This document shows, in pieces, positions 46,965 to 55,460 of a DNA stretch of 64,000 nucleotides. The position numbers and the translations under genes are program-made. Source of the DNA: Arthrospira sp. PCC 9108 (GTDB taxonomy: Bacteria; Cyanobacteriota; Cyanobacteriia; Cyanobacteriales; Microcoleaceae); assembly GCA_016745315.1 (NCBI GenBank), contig CP066886.1, positions 2,015,501-2,079,500 on the forward strand. The letters are read 5' to 3'. Numbering within the stretch: position 1 is the first letter of the stretch; each line of letters opens with the position of its first letter. The notes beneath the pieces were generated by a model. It searched no databases. It saw only the letters and a program-made list of their open reading frames with translations, and was not told the DNA's origin.

Positions 46965-47759
46965 ATGCCCTTACATGAAACCATCACCACTACCCATGAT
47001 GCGTCCGTTGAAGAGCGCACATTTGTGCTGAGTAAAATCTATCAGCAAGTCTTAGAACGTCAGCCCTATGATTCGGAACGTAAGCAATTATGGGATTTAG
47101 AAAGGGACTTCAAAAAAGGGAAACTAGGAATCCGCCACTTCCTGAAAAGTTTAGTAGTGCGACCGGTTTATTTAGAACATTTCTATGAGAATAGTTCTAA
47201 CCTCAAGTTTATCGAAAATGCCTGTAAGCATTTTTTAGGGCGCACACCCCACGGAGATGAGGAAATACACAATTGGGATAACATTCTGCTGCGACATGGT
47301 GTAGGGGCATTGGTTTCGGATATGGTGGACTCAGAGGAGTATCGTAAATGCTTCGGCTATTTTACGGTTCCCTACTGGCGTGAACAGGCTTTGTATCAGT
47401 CCGCGACTGAATATTTAGAAAATGAGCGCCTCGCACATGAACACCCCGGACAGCGAGGCTGGGGTATTCCGAATCACTACCAACAAAAGCTACATCTGAA
47501 CTCTGATAGTGAGGGTCAGGGGGCTCCAACTGAAGAAACACCGCCAGAGGAGTTACAACCATCTCCGACGGTGGTGGTGGGGACGATGACGGAAACTGAG
47601 GCGGAAAAAATTATGGAGTGCATCCAGGAAATTTCTAAAATCCTGTTTGAAAACCGCATTCCCGAACAGCGAATATCTCGCAAACGCATAGAAAATGGGA
47701 TTCGACAACAGGTGTTGGAGTTTATGACTCCAGAAGATGCCGTTTTACTGGGTGATTAG
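46965..47759 (+). CDS. phycobilisome linker-domain protein with extended C-terminus
   Basis: The protein is 264 residues. A PBS linker domain spans about 15-150: VLSKIYQQVLERQPYDSERK, FLKSLVVRPVYLEHFY, LGRTPHGDEEIHNW, MVDSEEYRKCFG. Such domains sit between phycobiliprotein discs in phycobilisomes. The C-terminal 100 residues are acidic, Pro-rich and then helical (EKIMECIQEISKILFENR), unlike ordinary rod linkers. The pairing with the diverged phycobiliprotein suggests both work together. It ends convergent with cphA. Confidence 0.8.
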   Translation: MPLHETITTTHDASVEERTFVLSKIYQQVLERQPYDSERKQLWDLERDFKKGKLGIRHFLKSLVVRPVYLEHFYENSSNLKFIENACKHFLGRTPHGDEEIHNWDNILLRHGVGALVSDMVDSEEYRKCFGYFTVPYWREQALYQSATEYLENERLAHEHPGQRGWGIPNHYQQKLHLNSDSEGQGAPTEETPPEELQPSPTVVVGTMTETEAEKIMECIQEISKILFENRIPEQRISRKRIENGIRQQVLEFMTPEDAVLLGD

Positions 47760-47805
47760 TTATGGTGGTCTGGTGCGTCAGATGACGCACCGAGGGGAAC
47801 CCCTG

Positions 47806-50493
47806 TTAACTGATTTCGACATTAGCCGCGCTTAAATTAGCGCCTGGTGGGTCAGTATCGATGATAGGATTACGGGCTTTAATCAAAGCGATCGCCCGAT
47901 TGACACTCTCAGGTAAAATCACCACCAGAGACTCCTTGGGAGCCTGTTCTAAGGCCATATTAATGGCATCGGTCTCATTAAGGACAGTCTCATACTTAAC
48001 CCGAGGATCGCGAACAGGTGACAGAACCTCCTCAATTCCCTGAGTAATCAGAACCGCTGCATCTCCCGGAGGTCGTCCTCGGGTATCATCATCTTCCTTC
48101 ACGATAATCCGGTCAAACATCTTAGCGGACAATTTACCCAGAGTCACAAAATCCTCATCACGGCGATCGCCTGGACCTCCTACCACCCCAATCCGAGGCC
48201 CCGGCCAATTGTTAACAAACCCCGACAAGGCTTCATAACTAGCGGGATTATGGGCATAATCGATCAAAGCATGATAACTGCCCATATTAAACAGATTCAT
48301 GCGTCCGGGAGTTTGGTCAGCCGAAGCAATGAAAGTAGCCAAAGCGGTGCGAATATGCTCAATTTTCACCCCTTGAGCAAAAGCGGCGACACAAGCTGCC
48401 AAAGCATTAGCAATCATAAACGGAGCCATACCCCCCATAGTCAGGGGAACATTAACCGCCTGTTCAATCCGCAGAGTCCAATCACCCTTGAGAATTGACA
48501 GATAGCCATTTTCATAGACCGCCGCCAATCCTCCGGCTTCCGTATGGCGCACAATAATCTCATTATCGGGATTCATGGAGAAATAAGCCACTTGAGCTTT
48601 CACCCGTGCGGACATGGCAGCCACTAGGGGGTCATCAGCATTAAGGATAGCATAACCGCGATCGCTGACGGCCTCAGCCACCACACTTTTAACCTTAGCC
48701 ATTTGTTCAATGGTATCGATATCTCCCAAACCCAGGTGATCAGCCGCCACATTAAGGACGACACCGATATCACAGGTATCAAAACCCAGACCCGATCGCA
48801 AAATTCCCCCCCGCGCACATTCAAGGACTGCGACTTCTACGGTGGGGTCACAGAGGATCAGGTGAGCGCTTTGGGGTCCTGTATTATCCCCTGGTTCGGC
48901 CATATAATCGCCGATATAAGTGCCATCGGTGGTAGTATAACCAACCACCTTTCCTGTCTGCTTCATAATGTGGGCTAACAGGCGAGTGGTGGTAGTTTTG
49001 CCATTAGTGCCGGTGACCGACAGAATGGGAATCCGACTAGGGGTAGACCCTGGGAATAGCATATCCATCACCGCCCCGGCGACATTACGGGGTAGGCCTT
49101 CACTGGGGGCGACGTGCATTCTAAATCCTGGGGCGGCGTTAACTTCCACAATCACGCCATCCACCTCCCGCAGGGGTTTAGAAATATCTGGGGTAACTAC
49201 ATCAATTCCGGCCACATCTAGGCCAATAATTTTGGCAACCCGAGCAAATAGCCAGATATTTTCTGGGTGGACTTCATCAGTGCGATCGATAGCACTGCCC
49301 CCCGTACTGAGGTTAGCCGTAGCCCGCAAAAAGCAAACTTCCCCCTTTGGTAGGACGGAATCGATAGTATATCCGGCTTCCTCAATCATAGAAAGCACCG
49401 TTTGATCAACCACAATTCGGGTCAGGACGTTATCATGTCCATCTCCCCGGCGAGGGTCTTTGTTCGTTTCCTCGATTAATTCCTCAATGGTGGATTTACC
49501 ATTACCAACCACATGGGCGGGGACCCTTTCCGACACTGCTACCACCCGACCATTGACGACTAAAACCCGATGATCTCGACCTTTGTAGAATCGCTCAATA
49601 ATCACACTACGGGTTTTTGAGGCTTCACTGGCTGCATCATAGGCCGCCTGAGCCGTTTCCCAACGAGTCACATCTAGGGTAATACCTCGGCCGTGGTTGC
49701 CATCTAGGGGTTTAATGGCAATAGGATAGCCCCCCACATCTTCGATCGCATCAGTGAGGTCTTCAAAGTAACGAATTACCGTCCCCCGTGGTACAGGAAT
49801 CCCCCCATCCCGCAGCACTTGTTTAGTGCCTTCCTTATCGCAGGCCAGTTCCACCCCCAAAATACCAGTGCTACTGGTGAGGGTAGCTTGAATGCGCTTT
49901 TGATTGACACCATAACCAAACTGGATCATAAACCTGGCGTTTAGTTGCATCCAAGGGATATGGCGAAATTCAGCCTCTTTGATGATCGCTTCTGTACTCG
50001 GACCGAGGGCAGCTTGGGCTTTTAATTCCTTGAGGTCTTCGATATCCTGAGTTAGTTCTTCAGCCGGATAAGTGCCAGTTTCGGCAATACTCTGACACAG
50101 ACGCACCGCCGCCCGCCCTGCATATCGGCCCGCCTGTTCATTTTCGTACTCATAGACCACCTGAAACACTCCCGGAGTCGAGGTTTCCCGCGTCCGACCA
50201 AACCCCACAGGCATTCCCGCTAGTTGTTGAAGTTCCAGGGCCACGTGCTCTATAATATGACCCATTAATGTTCCCCGTTCCACCCGACTGAGAAAGCCAC
50301 CCCGCACTCCCGGAGAACAACAATGCTCTACTAAACTAGGCAAAACGGAGGTTAAACCTTGATAAAATCCGGGAATATCTGAGGAGTAGCGTTCTGATAA
50401 TTCTTCTAGGTCAAGACGCATTACGATCAGCTTGTGTCGTCTGATACTCCAGTAGTTAGGACCTCTGAGAGTTAGGATTCTAAGAATTTTCAT
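47806..50493 (-). CDS. cphA: cyanophycin synthetase CphA
   Basis: The protein is 895 residues, usual length for the cyanobacterial enzyme. The N-terminus MKILRILTLRGPNYWSIRRH is typical. Three parts follow: the N-domain; an ATP-grasp domain (GVELACDKEGTKQVLRD, IKPLDGNHGRGITLDV); and a Mur ligase-like domain with P-loop VTGTNGKTTTTRLL (about residue 490) and DYAHNPASYEAL. It polymerises L-Asp and L-Arg into multi-Arg-poly-Asp, a nitrogen reserve, using ATP. It is intact and 132 bp downstream of cphB, so both may be co-transcribed. Confidence 0.95.
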   Translation of the reverse strand: MKILRILTLRGPNYWSIRRHKLIVMRLDLEELSERYSSDIPGFYQGLTSVLPSLVEHCCSPGVRGGFLSRVERGTLMGHIIEHVALELQQLAGMPVGFGRTRETSTPGVFQVVYEYENEQAGRYAGRAAVRLCQSIAETGTYPAEELTQDIEDLKELKAQAALGPSTEAIIKEAEFRHIPWMQLNARFMIQFGYGVNQKRIQATLTSSTGILGVELACDKEGTKQVLRDGGIPVPRGTVIRYFEDLTDAIEDVGGYPIAIKPLDGNHGRGITLDVTRWETAQAAYDAASEASKTRSVIIERFYKGRDHRVLVVNGRVVAVSERVPAHVVGNGKSTIEELIEETNKDPRRGDGHDNVLTRIVVDQTVLSMIEEAGYTIDSVLPKGEVCFLRATANLSTGGSAIDRTDEVHPENIWLFARVAKIIGLDVAGIDVVTPDISKPLREVDGVIVEVNAAPGFRMHVAPSEGLPRNVAGAVMDMLFPGSTPSRIPILSVTGTNGKTTTTRLLAHIMKQTGKVVGYTTTDGTYIGDYMAEPGDNTGPQSAHLILCDPTVEVAVLECARGGILRSGLGFDTCDIGVVLNVAADHLGLGDIDTIEQMAKVKSVVAEAVSDRGYAILNADDPLVAAMSARVKAQVAYFSMNPDNEIIVRHTEAGGLAAVYENGYLSILKGDWTLRIEQAVNVPLTMGGMAPFMIANALAACVAAFAQGVKIEHIRTALATFIASADQTPGRMNLFNMGSYHALIDYAHNPASYEALSGFVNNWPGPRIGVVGGPGDRRDEDFVTLGKLSAKMFDRIIVKEDDDTRGRPPGDAAVLITQGIEEVLSPVRDPRVKYETVLNETDAINMALEQAPKESLVVILPESVNRAIALIKARNPIIDTDPPGANLSAANVEIS

Positions 50494-50625
50494 ATCTGTC
50501 TCGGTGGGTGATCCAGGAATTATTTTGGTGACAAGTCTCTGTGTTATTCAATGTCAAACTTCAAAGACCTCAAAACTGTTCGCATTGAACAGTTTTGCGA
50601 CCTGAATATGATACAGCAATCCGAA

Positions 50626-51483
50626 CTATAAGCTGGCTGCTGCTGGGAAGGCGGTGTGGGTTCGCATATTATAACTGTCACCGTGGCAGAGAATATTGAC
50701 CCGCAGGTTAAATAAGCTCAGTGGGTCCGTAGCCCCCGCCTGGGCTACATTGGTATAGGATAGATCTTTAGCATCTATTATGGTCACGGTTCCCTTACCA
50801 ATTACCCGCACTCGCCCTTCTCCTTCAAACATGGCGCAGGTGTCTTCATCAATGCCAATCCCCATTTTCTCGGGATGGGCGGCGATCGCACTAATTAGAC
50901 GAGAGAAGCGGTTGCGATTATGAAAATGTTGGTCTACGATCAAATCCGGTAGAATGTCCAGCCCGGTAGCCATATCCACTAGCGATCGATTAGGAGATTC
51001 CCCACTACCACCCCCAGCGATCATGTGATGGCTCATCACCGCCGCCCCGGCACTGGTTCCCGCCAAGGCTATTTTACCCGCCCTAGCTGCCACCCGAATT
51101 TTCTCCATTAGGGGCGTATCTGCCAACAAACTGTAGAGCCTTAACTGATCTCCTCCTGTCATGAACACCCCTGTACAATTTTCCAAATAATCGTGCCATT
51201 GTGGATCTTCACAGTGATGTCGCTCCCGAATATCAAATACTTTCAGAGTCTTTGCTCCCATAGTCTCAAAAATTTTCTGGTAGCGTTCCCCTTGAATACT
51301 CGGTTCTCTGGAGGCTGAGGGAATAATTGCCAGTTGGGCATTTTCCCCCCCAGCACGACTGAAAAAGGTTTGCAGAATCTCACGTCCATGAACCTTATCT
51401 TCGGCTCCTCCAATGACTAAAATTGAGGTTTGAGTTTTTTGATTAATCATCTGTTCAAGGGCTTGAGATGTCAACTGCTGCAT
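50626..51483 (-). CDS. cphB: cyanophycinase CphB
   Basis: The protein is 285 residues, a serine peptidase of family S51. The nucleophile lies in ALAGTSAGAAVMS; the conserved GGDQLRLYSLL and QHFHNRNRFSRL and GIGIDEDTCAMFEG are all present. It cleaves cyanophycin to beta-Asp-Arg dipeptides in the cytoplasm. ATG 51483 has GAGGAG upstream. It lies just before cphA, the typical order of the nitrogen-storage pair. Confidence 0.95.
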   Translation of the reverse strand: MQQLTSQALEQMINQKTQTSILVIGGAEDKVHGREILQTFFSRAGGENAQLAIIPSASREPSIQGERYQKIFETMGAKTLKVFDIRERHHCEDPQWHDYLENCTGVFMTGGDQLRLYSLLADTPLMEKIRVAARAGKIALAGTSAGAAVMSHHMIAGGGSGESPNRSLVDMATGLDILPDLIVDQHFHNRNRFSRLISAIAAHPEKMGIGIDEDTCAMFEGEGRVRVIGKGTVTIIDAKDLSYTNVAQAGATDPLSLFNLRVNILCHGDSYNMRTHTAFPAAASL

Positions 51484-52275
51484 ATTGTTCTCCTCATGAT
51501 AGGCATGAATTCAACTTAGCGGGCTTCTTTGGCGGACTCCAGATTCTGCACCACCACCCTTTTCCGGGTCTGCTTTTACTTCACTGCCTTCTGACATAAA
51601 TTTGGCATAAAAGGGGACAGCAAAACTTTGTCTCTTGTGAAGTTGCCCTCCTCGGTTGTAGGTGAGTGACACTAACTATCGCCCTAACCAGAGGATATTT
51701 ACCCAATTTGACAACGAATCTGGCTAGTTTCCCAATGGGTTATGGTTCTTTCTCGATTCATCCCCCATCACCTGCCCTGATTCCCCCGTCTCTTGAGTTA
51801 GAGATGCTCGAATTTAACATTTGCTTAATAGCCAATTTAACTTAAATCCTGCCAGGGAACCCGGATAAATTTGGACTTGAAGGTGATCACACCAGATTCT
51901 ATTTGCTTGGCAGACCCTCGGTTAATCTCCTTTTGCCGGAAATGCACACAAATGCTGCCACGAAAAATTACCAAATTAGCGGAAATATTAGCATTTTAGT
52001 ATATTTTGATACGGATTTAAACAATTCTTTAGACTAAGGATATGCCCTCACCCCTAACCGAGTCGCTAGAGTCAGAGACCCACCGGACTTTCCCAGATTT
52101 TCGGGATGGAGGGTGCTACACCCAGCCCTCCTGCCCGATTGTATAACAAGGAGTTCACGGATCACATCTGTTTTTGTCCTTTTGGTTCCTTGGCACTAAG
52201 GCTCAAGTTGTCTAATTGCTGTGACTAAAAGTCTCACTTGCCCATCTTTTTCAGCCATAGTCTGTACCAATTTGC
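51484..52275. other. long intergenic region
   Basis: About 790 bp between cphB and the trmD leader. I found no frame with gene-like composition and no known RNA. It contains leader DNA of cphB (near 51500-51600). Confidence 0.3.
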
Positions 52276-52570
52276 TACAATGATTCTATCCGCTAACTAC
52301 GCGCGAGCGATTGAGAGTTAAAGTCAGGCATTGCCGGGACCTCTCAACTCCGGGAACGGTTTGCACAAGTCAGCCGTGAGACACACGGTAAAGCTGCCTG
52401 TCGAGGTATCTGAACGGGGCAACACTGTTGGGAGATACATATCGCTTGTACCAACAACTGCTAGGGAAGACCCATGAAGCAGGAAACTCTCAGGAGCGAT
52501 TCTGGGAACCAGGTACTAACCCTAGCGGGTCGGTGCCTGGAATATGTCACCAGTCACTGGCTTGGTTTGA
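52276..52570 (+). ncRNA. candidate structured RNA or leader upstream of trmD
   Basis: TACAAT at 52276-52281 can act as a -10 box. Downstream are several perfect stems: CCGTG/CACGG (52374-52388) with outer CAGC/GCTG pairs, GTATCT/AGATAC (52406-52438) enclosing CAACA/TGTTG, and CCGG pairs near 52335. The packing of stems with little coding pattern suggests a structured RNA of roughly 280 bases. It ends at the trmD start, so it may be a long 5' leader. I do not match it to tmRNA, SRP RNA, RNase P or Yfr1. Confidence 0.35.
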
Positions 52571-52576
52571 GGTTCC

Positions 52577-53275
52577 GTGCGATTTGACATTATTACCCTA
52601 TTCCCTGAATTTTTCTCTAGCCCTCTACAGTCAGGACTTCTAGCTAAAGCAATAGCTCGCCAGATCGCGGCGGTCTACTGCACTAATCCTAGGGATTTTG
52701 CCCTGGACAAGCACCGAAGAGTCGATGATGAACCATACGGCGGCGGGGTGGGAATGGTCTTGAAACCTGAGCCGATTTTTGCGGCGGTTGAGTCCCTTCC
52801 CTCTCTTCCCAGACGAGAGGTGATTATGTTGACCCCCCAGGGCGAAACTATGCAACAGGGACTATTTCGCGATTTGGCTACTGGTTATGACCAACTTGTG
52901 TTGATTTGTGGACACTACGAAGGCATCGATGAGCGGGTTATGCACCTGGTGACTCGGGAGGTGTCTTTGGGTGATTTCGTCCTAACTGGGGGCGAAATTC
53001 CAGCCCTGGCTTTGATTAATGGTGTGGTGCGACTGCGACCGGGTACTGTGGGTAAGGTTGAATCCCTCAAGGCGGAGAGTTTTGAGGATGGACTACTAGA
53101 CTATCCCCACTATACCCGCCCGGCTCAGTTTCGGGGAATGCGTGTCCCTGATGTTTTGCTCTCTGGTAATCATGCTGATATTCAACAATGGCGACGAGAA
53201 CAACAACTTCAACGCACCCAACAGCGCCGTCCTGACCTGTTATCGGATCTGGAACTTCCTAAGCCGGAAAATTGA
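52577..53275 (+). CDS. trmD: tRNA (guanine37-N1)-methyltransferase TrmD
   Basis: The protein is 232 residues from a GTG start (RFDIITLFPEFF). SPOUT trefoil-knot motifs are present: DDEPYGGGVGMVLKPEP, LICGHYEGIDERV, SLGDFVLTGGEIPAL and DYPHYTRPAQFRG. It methylates G37 beside the anticodon of tRNAs to prevent +1 frameshifting. Length and motifs are normal. The gene lies 6 bp after the structured leader. Confidence 0.95.
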   Translation: MRFDIITLFPEFFSSPLQSGLLAKAIARQIAAVYCTNPRDFALDKHRRVDDEPYGGGVGMVLKPEPIFAAVESLPSLPRREVIMLTPQGETMQQGLFRDLATGYDQLVLICGHYEGIDERVMHLVTREVSLGDFVLTGGEIPALALINGVVRLRPGTVGKVESLKAESFEDGLLDYPHYTRPAQFRGMRVPDVLLSGNHADIQQWRREQQLQRTQQRRPDLLSDLELPKPEN

Positions 53276-53331
53276 ACTGACAAAACCCCTAACCCCCTCT
53301 TAACGGCGATCGCAACTATCTGTGAAATCCC

Positions 53332-53685
53332 ATGAATCACTCACCTGAGCAATATATTACCGCCATCGATCGCGCTTTGAGTCAGGATAATTTCCATCAA
53401 GCCGCAGATTTAGCTGGCGAAGCGTTTAAGTCTTATCCTAACTCTGACAAAATTAAACGATATATGCAGGTTTTTGGACCGAAAACCTTGGAGTTTCACC
53501 GCTTACCACCTAACCCTGAGATGTCTTTGAATTTTAACTGGGTTGTCCAAAACCGCCAGGACTACCGAGGTAGATGGGTAGCCCTAAAAGGCGGGAATTT
53601 GGTGAGTGATGCAGCCTCCCTAGATGAGTTAAAACAACAACTGGGCGATCGCGTTAATTTTTTGTTCTGTACGGTGGTCTACTGA
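53332..53685 (+). CDS. DUF5678-like small protein
   Basis: The protein is 117 residues. The N-terminal half is a helical repeat (YITAIDRALSQDNFHQAADLAGEA, TPR-like). The C-terminal half (NRQDYRGRWVALKGGNLVSDAASLDEL) is the short beta-alpha pattern of the DUF5678 family, common in cyanobacteria. Function is unknown. It is 56 bp after trmD in the same direction. Confidence 0.65.
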   Translation: MNHSPEQYITAIDRALSQDNFHQAADLAGEAFKSYPNSDKIKRYMQVFGPKTLEFHRLPPNPEMSLNFNWVVQNRQDYRGRWVALKGGNLVSDAASLDELKQQLGDRVNFLFCTVVY

Positions 53686-53695
53686 CGGGGTTGAT

Positions 53696-55132
53696 CTATC
53701 CTAAGACCAGTAATTCGGGTTTAGCAATCATCACTAATCCAAAGAATACCATAAAGGCTCCCGCAAATAGTTTCAGTAATCGCCCTTTTTCTTCCGTGAG
53801 CCGATAGGATGAAAAAGAGTAGATAAAACTGATCAGAATCCCTAAGAGCGGCAGAATATAGACTACACTATAAAAGGCAGTCCACACACTATAACACAGT
53901 AAAGCATTGGTCTGACAATAGTTGACTAGGGTGGCCATATATACAGTGGGTAAAATCGCTGTACATCCTAACTCTACTAGGTTGACGAAAATTGCTAATA
54001 AAACTGTAGCAAATAAGGCGGCGGCAAATTTGCGGCGATCGCTTTTAGCTGATTGTAATTGGTTGACGATGTTTCGGGCTTTTTTGGTAATCTCAATTTG
54101 CTGGTCTTTGGATAAAGACAGAGACACAGATTTTTTGAACCAAAAGAAGTCCTTGATGTTAATTAAGCCAGCAATGGTGATCACTGTACCCAATATAATC
54201 ATCACTATTTGACCATATTTATCTATGAAAATTGAGCCCACTAATACCATGGCCATGATAAACACAAAATACATGACCCCTGATGTCACCACAAAGGTGG
54301 AACCCACTAGGGCCATATCTCGCCTACTTTTGGTATAGGTCAGCAGCGATAATAGGATAATTAACACTGTAAAAGCACAGGGATTAAACCCGTCGGCTAA
54401 GGCGATGATAAATACAAATAGGGGGAAGGGTAAAGCAGCCGCAAATCCTCTAATTACTGCATCTGGGGTAAATGCGATCGCTAAAAATAGACTAACCATA
54501 ATTACACCTGTTAGTCCCCCCAACCATAATCGCTTCGTTTCGACTGGTTTATCTTTAATGCTGAAAATTGGGTAGGTGACTACATAAGCTAGGGGTAAAA
54601 ATGATAAAACCCAGACAGGTATACCTTGTGGTGAAGGTGGTGGAGTCTGTGTAGCTTGTGGAGTGGGTGTAGGTTCCACATTAACCGTTTGACCGGGAAT
54701 GATAATAGCAGTTGCTAACTCGGCTTCAATAGCATTAATAATTTGGTTCTGATAGCCTATATAAGCCTGATAGGATGGGATAAATTCTAACTCTCCTGGG
54801 TCTGGGGAGAAACCGATAAAGGATTTATCACCAATTATCGTTCGGGGAACTGCGCGACTACTCAGGTTATTTTCCTCAAGAAATCCTTGGAATTTTTCCG
54901 GCTGTTTGTCAACATCAACCATAGTTAGAGTGACATTATCATTAGCTTCTACTAGGGGAAGTAAAAAGGCTTTTTGTTGACGACAATAGGGACAGTTTTC
55001 GCTGGTAAAAAATAACACATCTACGGAAGTCACATCATTAGCAGATATGGCTCCGGCTGTTACGGTTAGTATTCCCAGTAATAGGGAAAAACAGAATATG
55101 ATAGTTTGACGCAACCAGGTTTTCTTCAACAT
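53696..55132 (-). CDS. glutaredoxin-like domain fused to a CcdA/DsbD membrane domain
   Basis: Start ATG 55132 (MLKKTWLRQTIIFCFSLLLG) begins a signal anchor; the frame extends to 55183 without need. Residues about 35-120 are a thioredoxin-fold domain with CPYC (FTSENCPYCRQQK). A Pro/Thr linker follows. Six or so membrane segments then carry the CcdA-type half-sites NPCAFTVL and ELGCTAIL. The fusion would move electrons across the membrane to a thiol partner outside. It is a single-chain version of a DsbD/CcdA plus Grx pair; its partner is unknown. Confidence 0.8.
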   Translation of the reverse strand: MLKKTWLRQTIIFCFSLLLGILTVTAGAISANDVTSVDVLFFTSENCPYCRQQKAFLLPLVEANDNVTLTMVDVDKQPEKFQGFLEENNLSSRAVPRTIIGDKSFIGFSPDPGELEFIPSYQAYIGYQNQIINAIEAELATAIIIPGQTVNVEPTPTPQATQTPPPSPQGIPVWVLSFLPLAYVVTYPIFSIKDKPVETKRLWLGGLTGVIMVSLFLAIAFTPDAVIRGFAAALPFPLFVFIIALADGFNPCAFTVLIILLSLLTYTKSRRDMALVGSTFVVTSGVMYFVFIMAMVLVGSIFIDKYGQIVMIILGTVITIAGLINIKDFFWFKKSVSLSLSKDQQIEITKKARNIVNQLQSAKSDRRKFAAALFATVLLAIFVNLVELGCTAILPTVYMATLVNYCQTNALLCYSVWTAFYSVVYILPLLGILISFIYSFSSYRLTEEKGRLLKLFAGAFMVFFGLVMIAKPELLVLG

Positions 55133-55460
55133 AAGACTTAGCCTGTTAATTGATGAATGCTTCAAATGGCGATCGCTCCTCAAGTGGCCGACACTTCAAC
55201 CAAAATTGTGGCTCCCCCTAGACGATTATGGTAAAATCGGTTATGCTTACAAGTTAGGGGTAGTTAGCCTACTACCAGCGGTAGCATCACCAAGCCAAAG
55301 CATCTACTAAGAACTTGACGAAAATTTGCACTGACTGGTTCTCTGCATTTACTATAACTTGATTTACTGTTAAAATGCCAAATTTTAACCTTTCTTAACC
55401 TTGTCGCCATTCTCCATATCATCAGACCAGCGATAATTCAGTTATAAAAAAGGAAGCAAT
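55133..55460. promoter_or_regulatory. divergent promoter region
   Basis: This gap lies between the glutaredoxin-CcdA gene and the GH13 gene. AAGGAAGC before the ATG at 55461 is a good Shine-Dalgarno. No RNA gene or repeat was recognised. Confidence 0.3.

Noticed and set aside
52428..52643. Short frame overlapping the trmD start
   Set aside because: It spans the structured leader and the trmD 5' end in another frame; no start signal.
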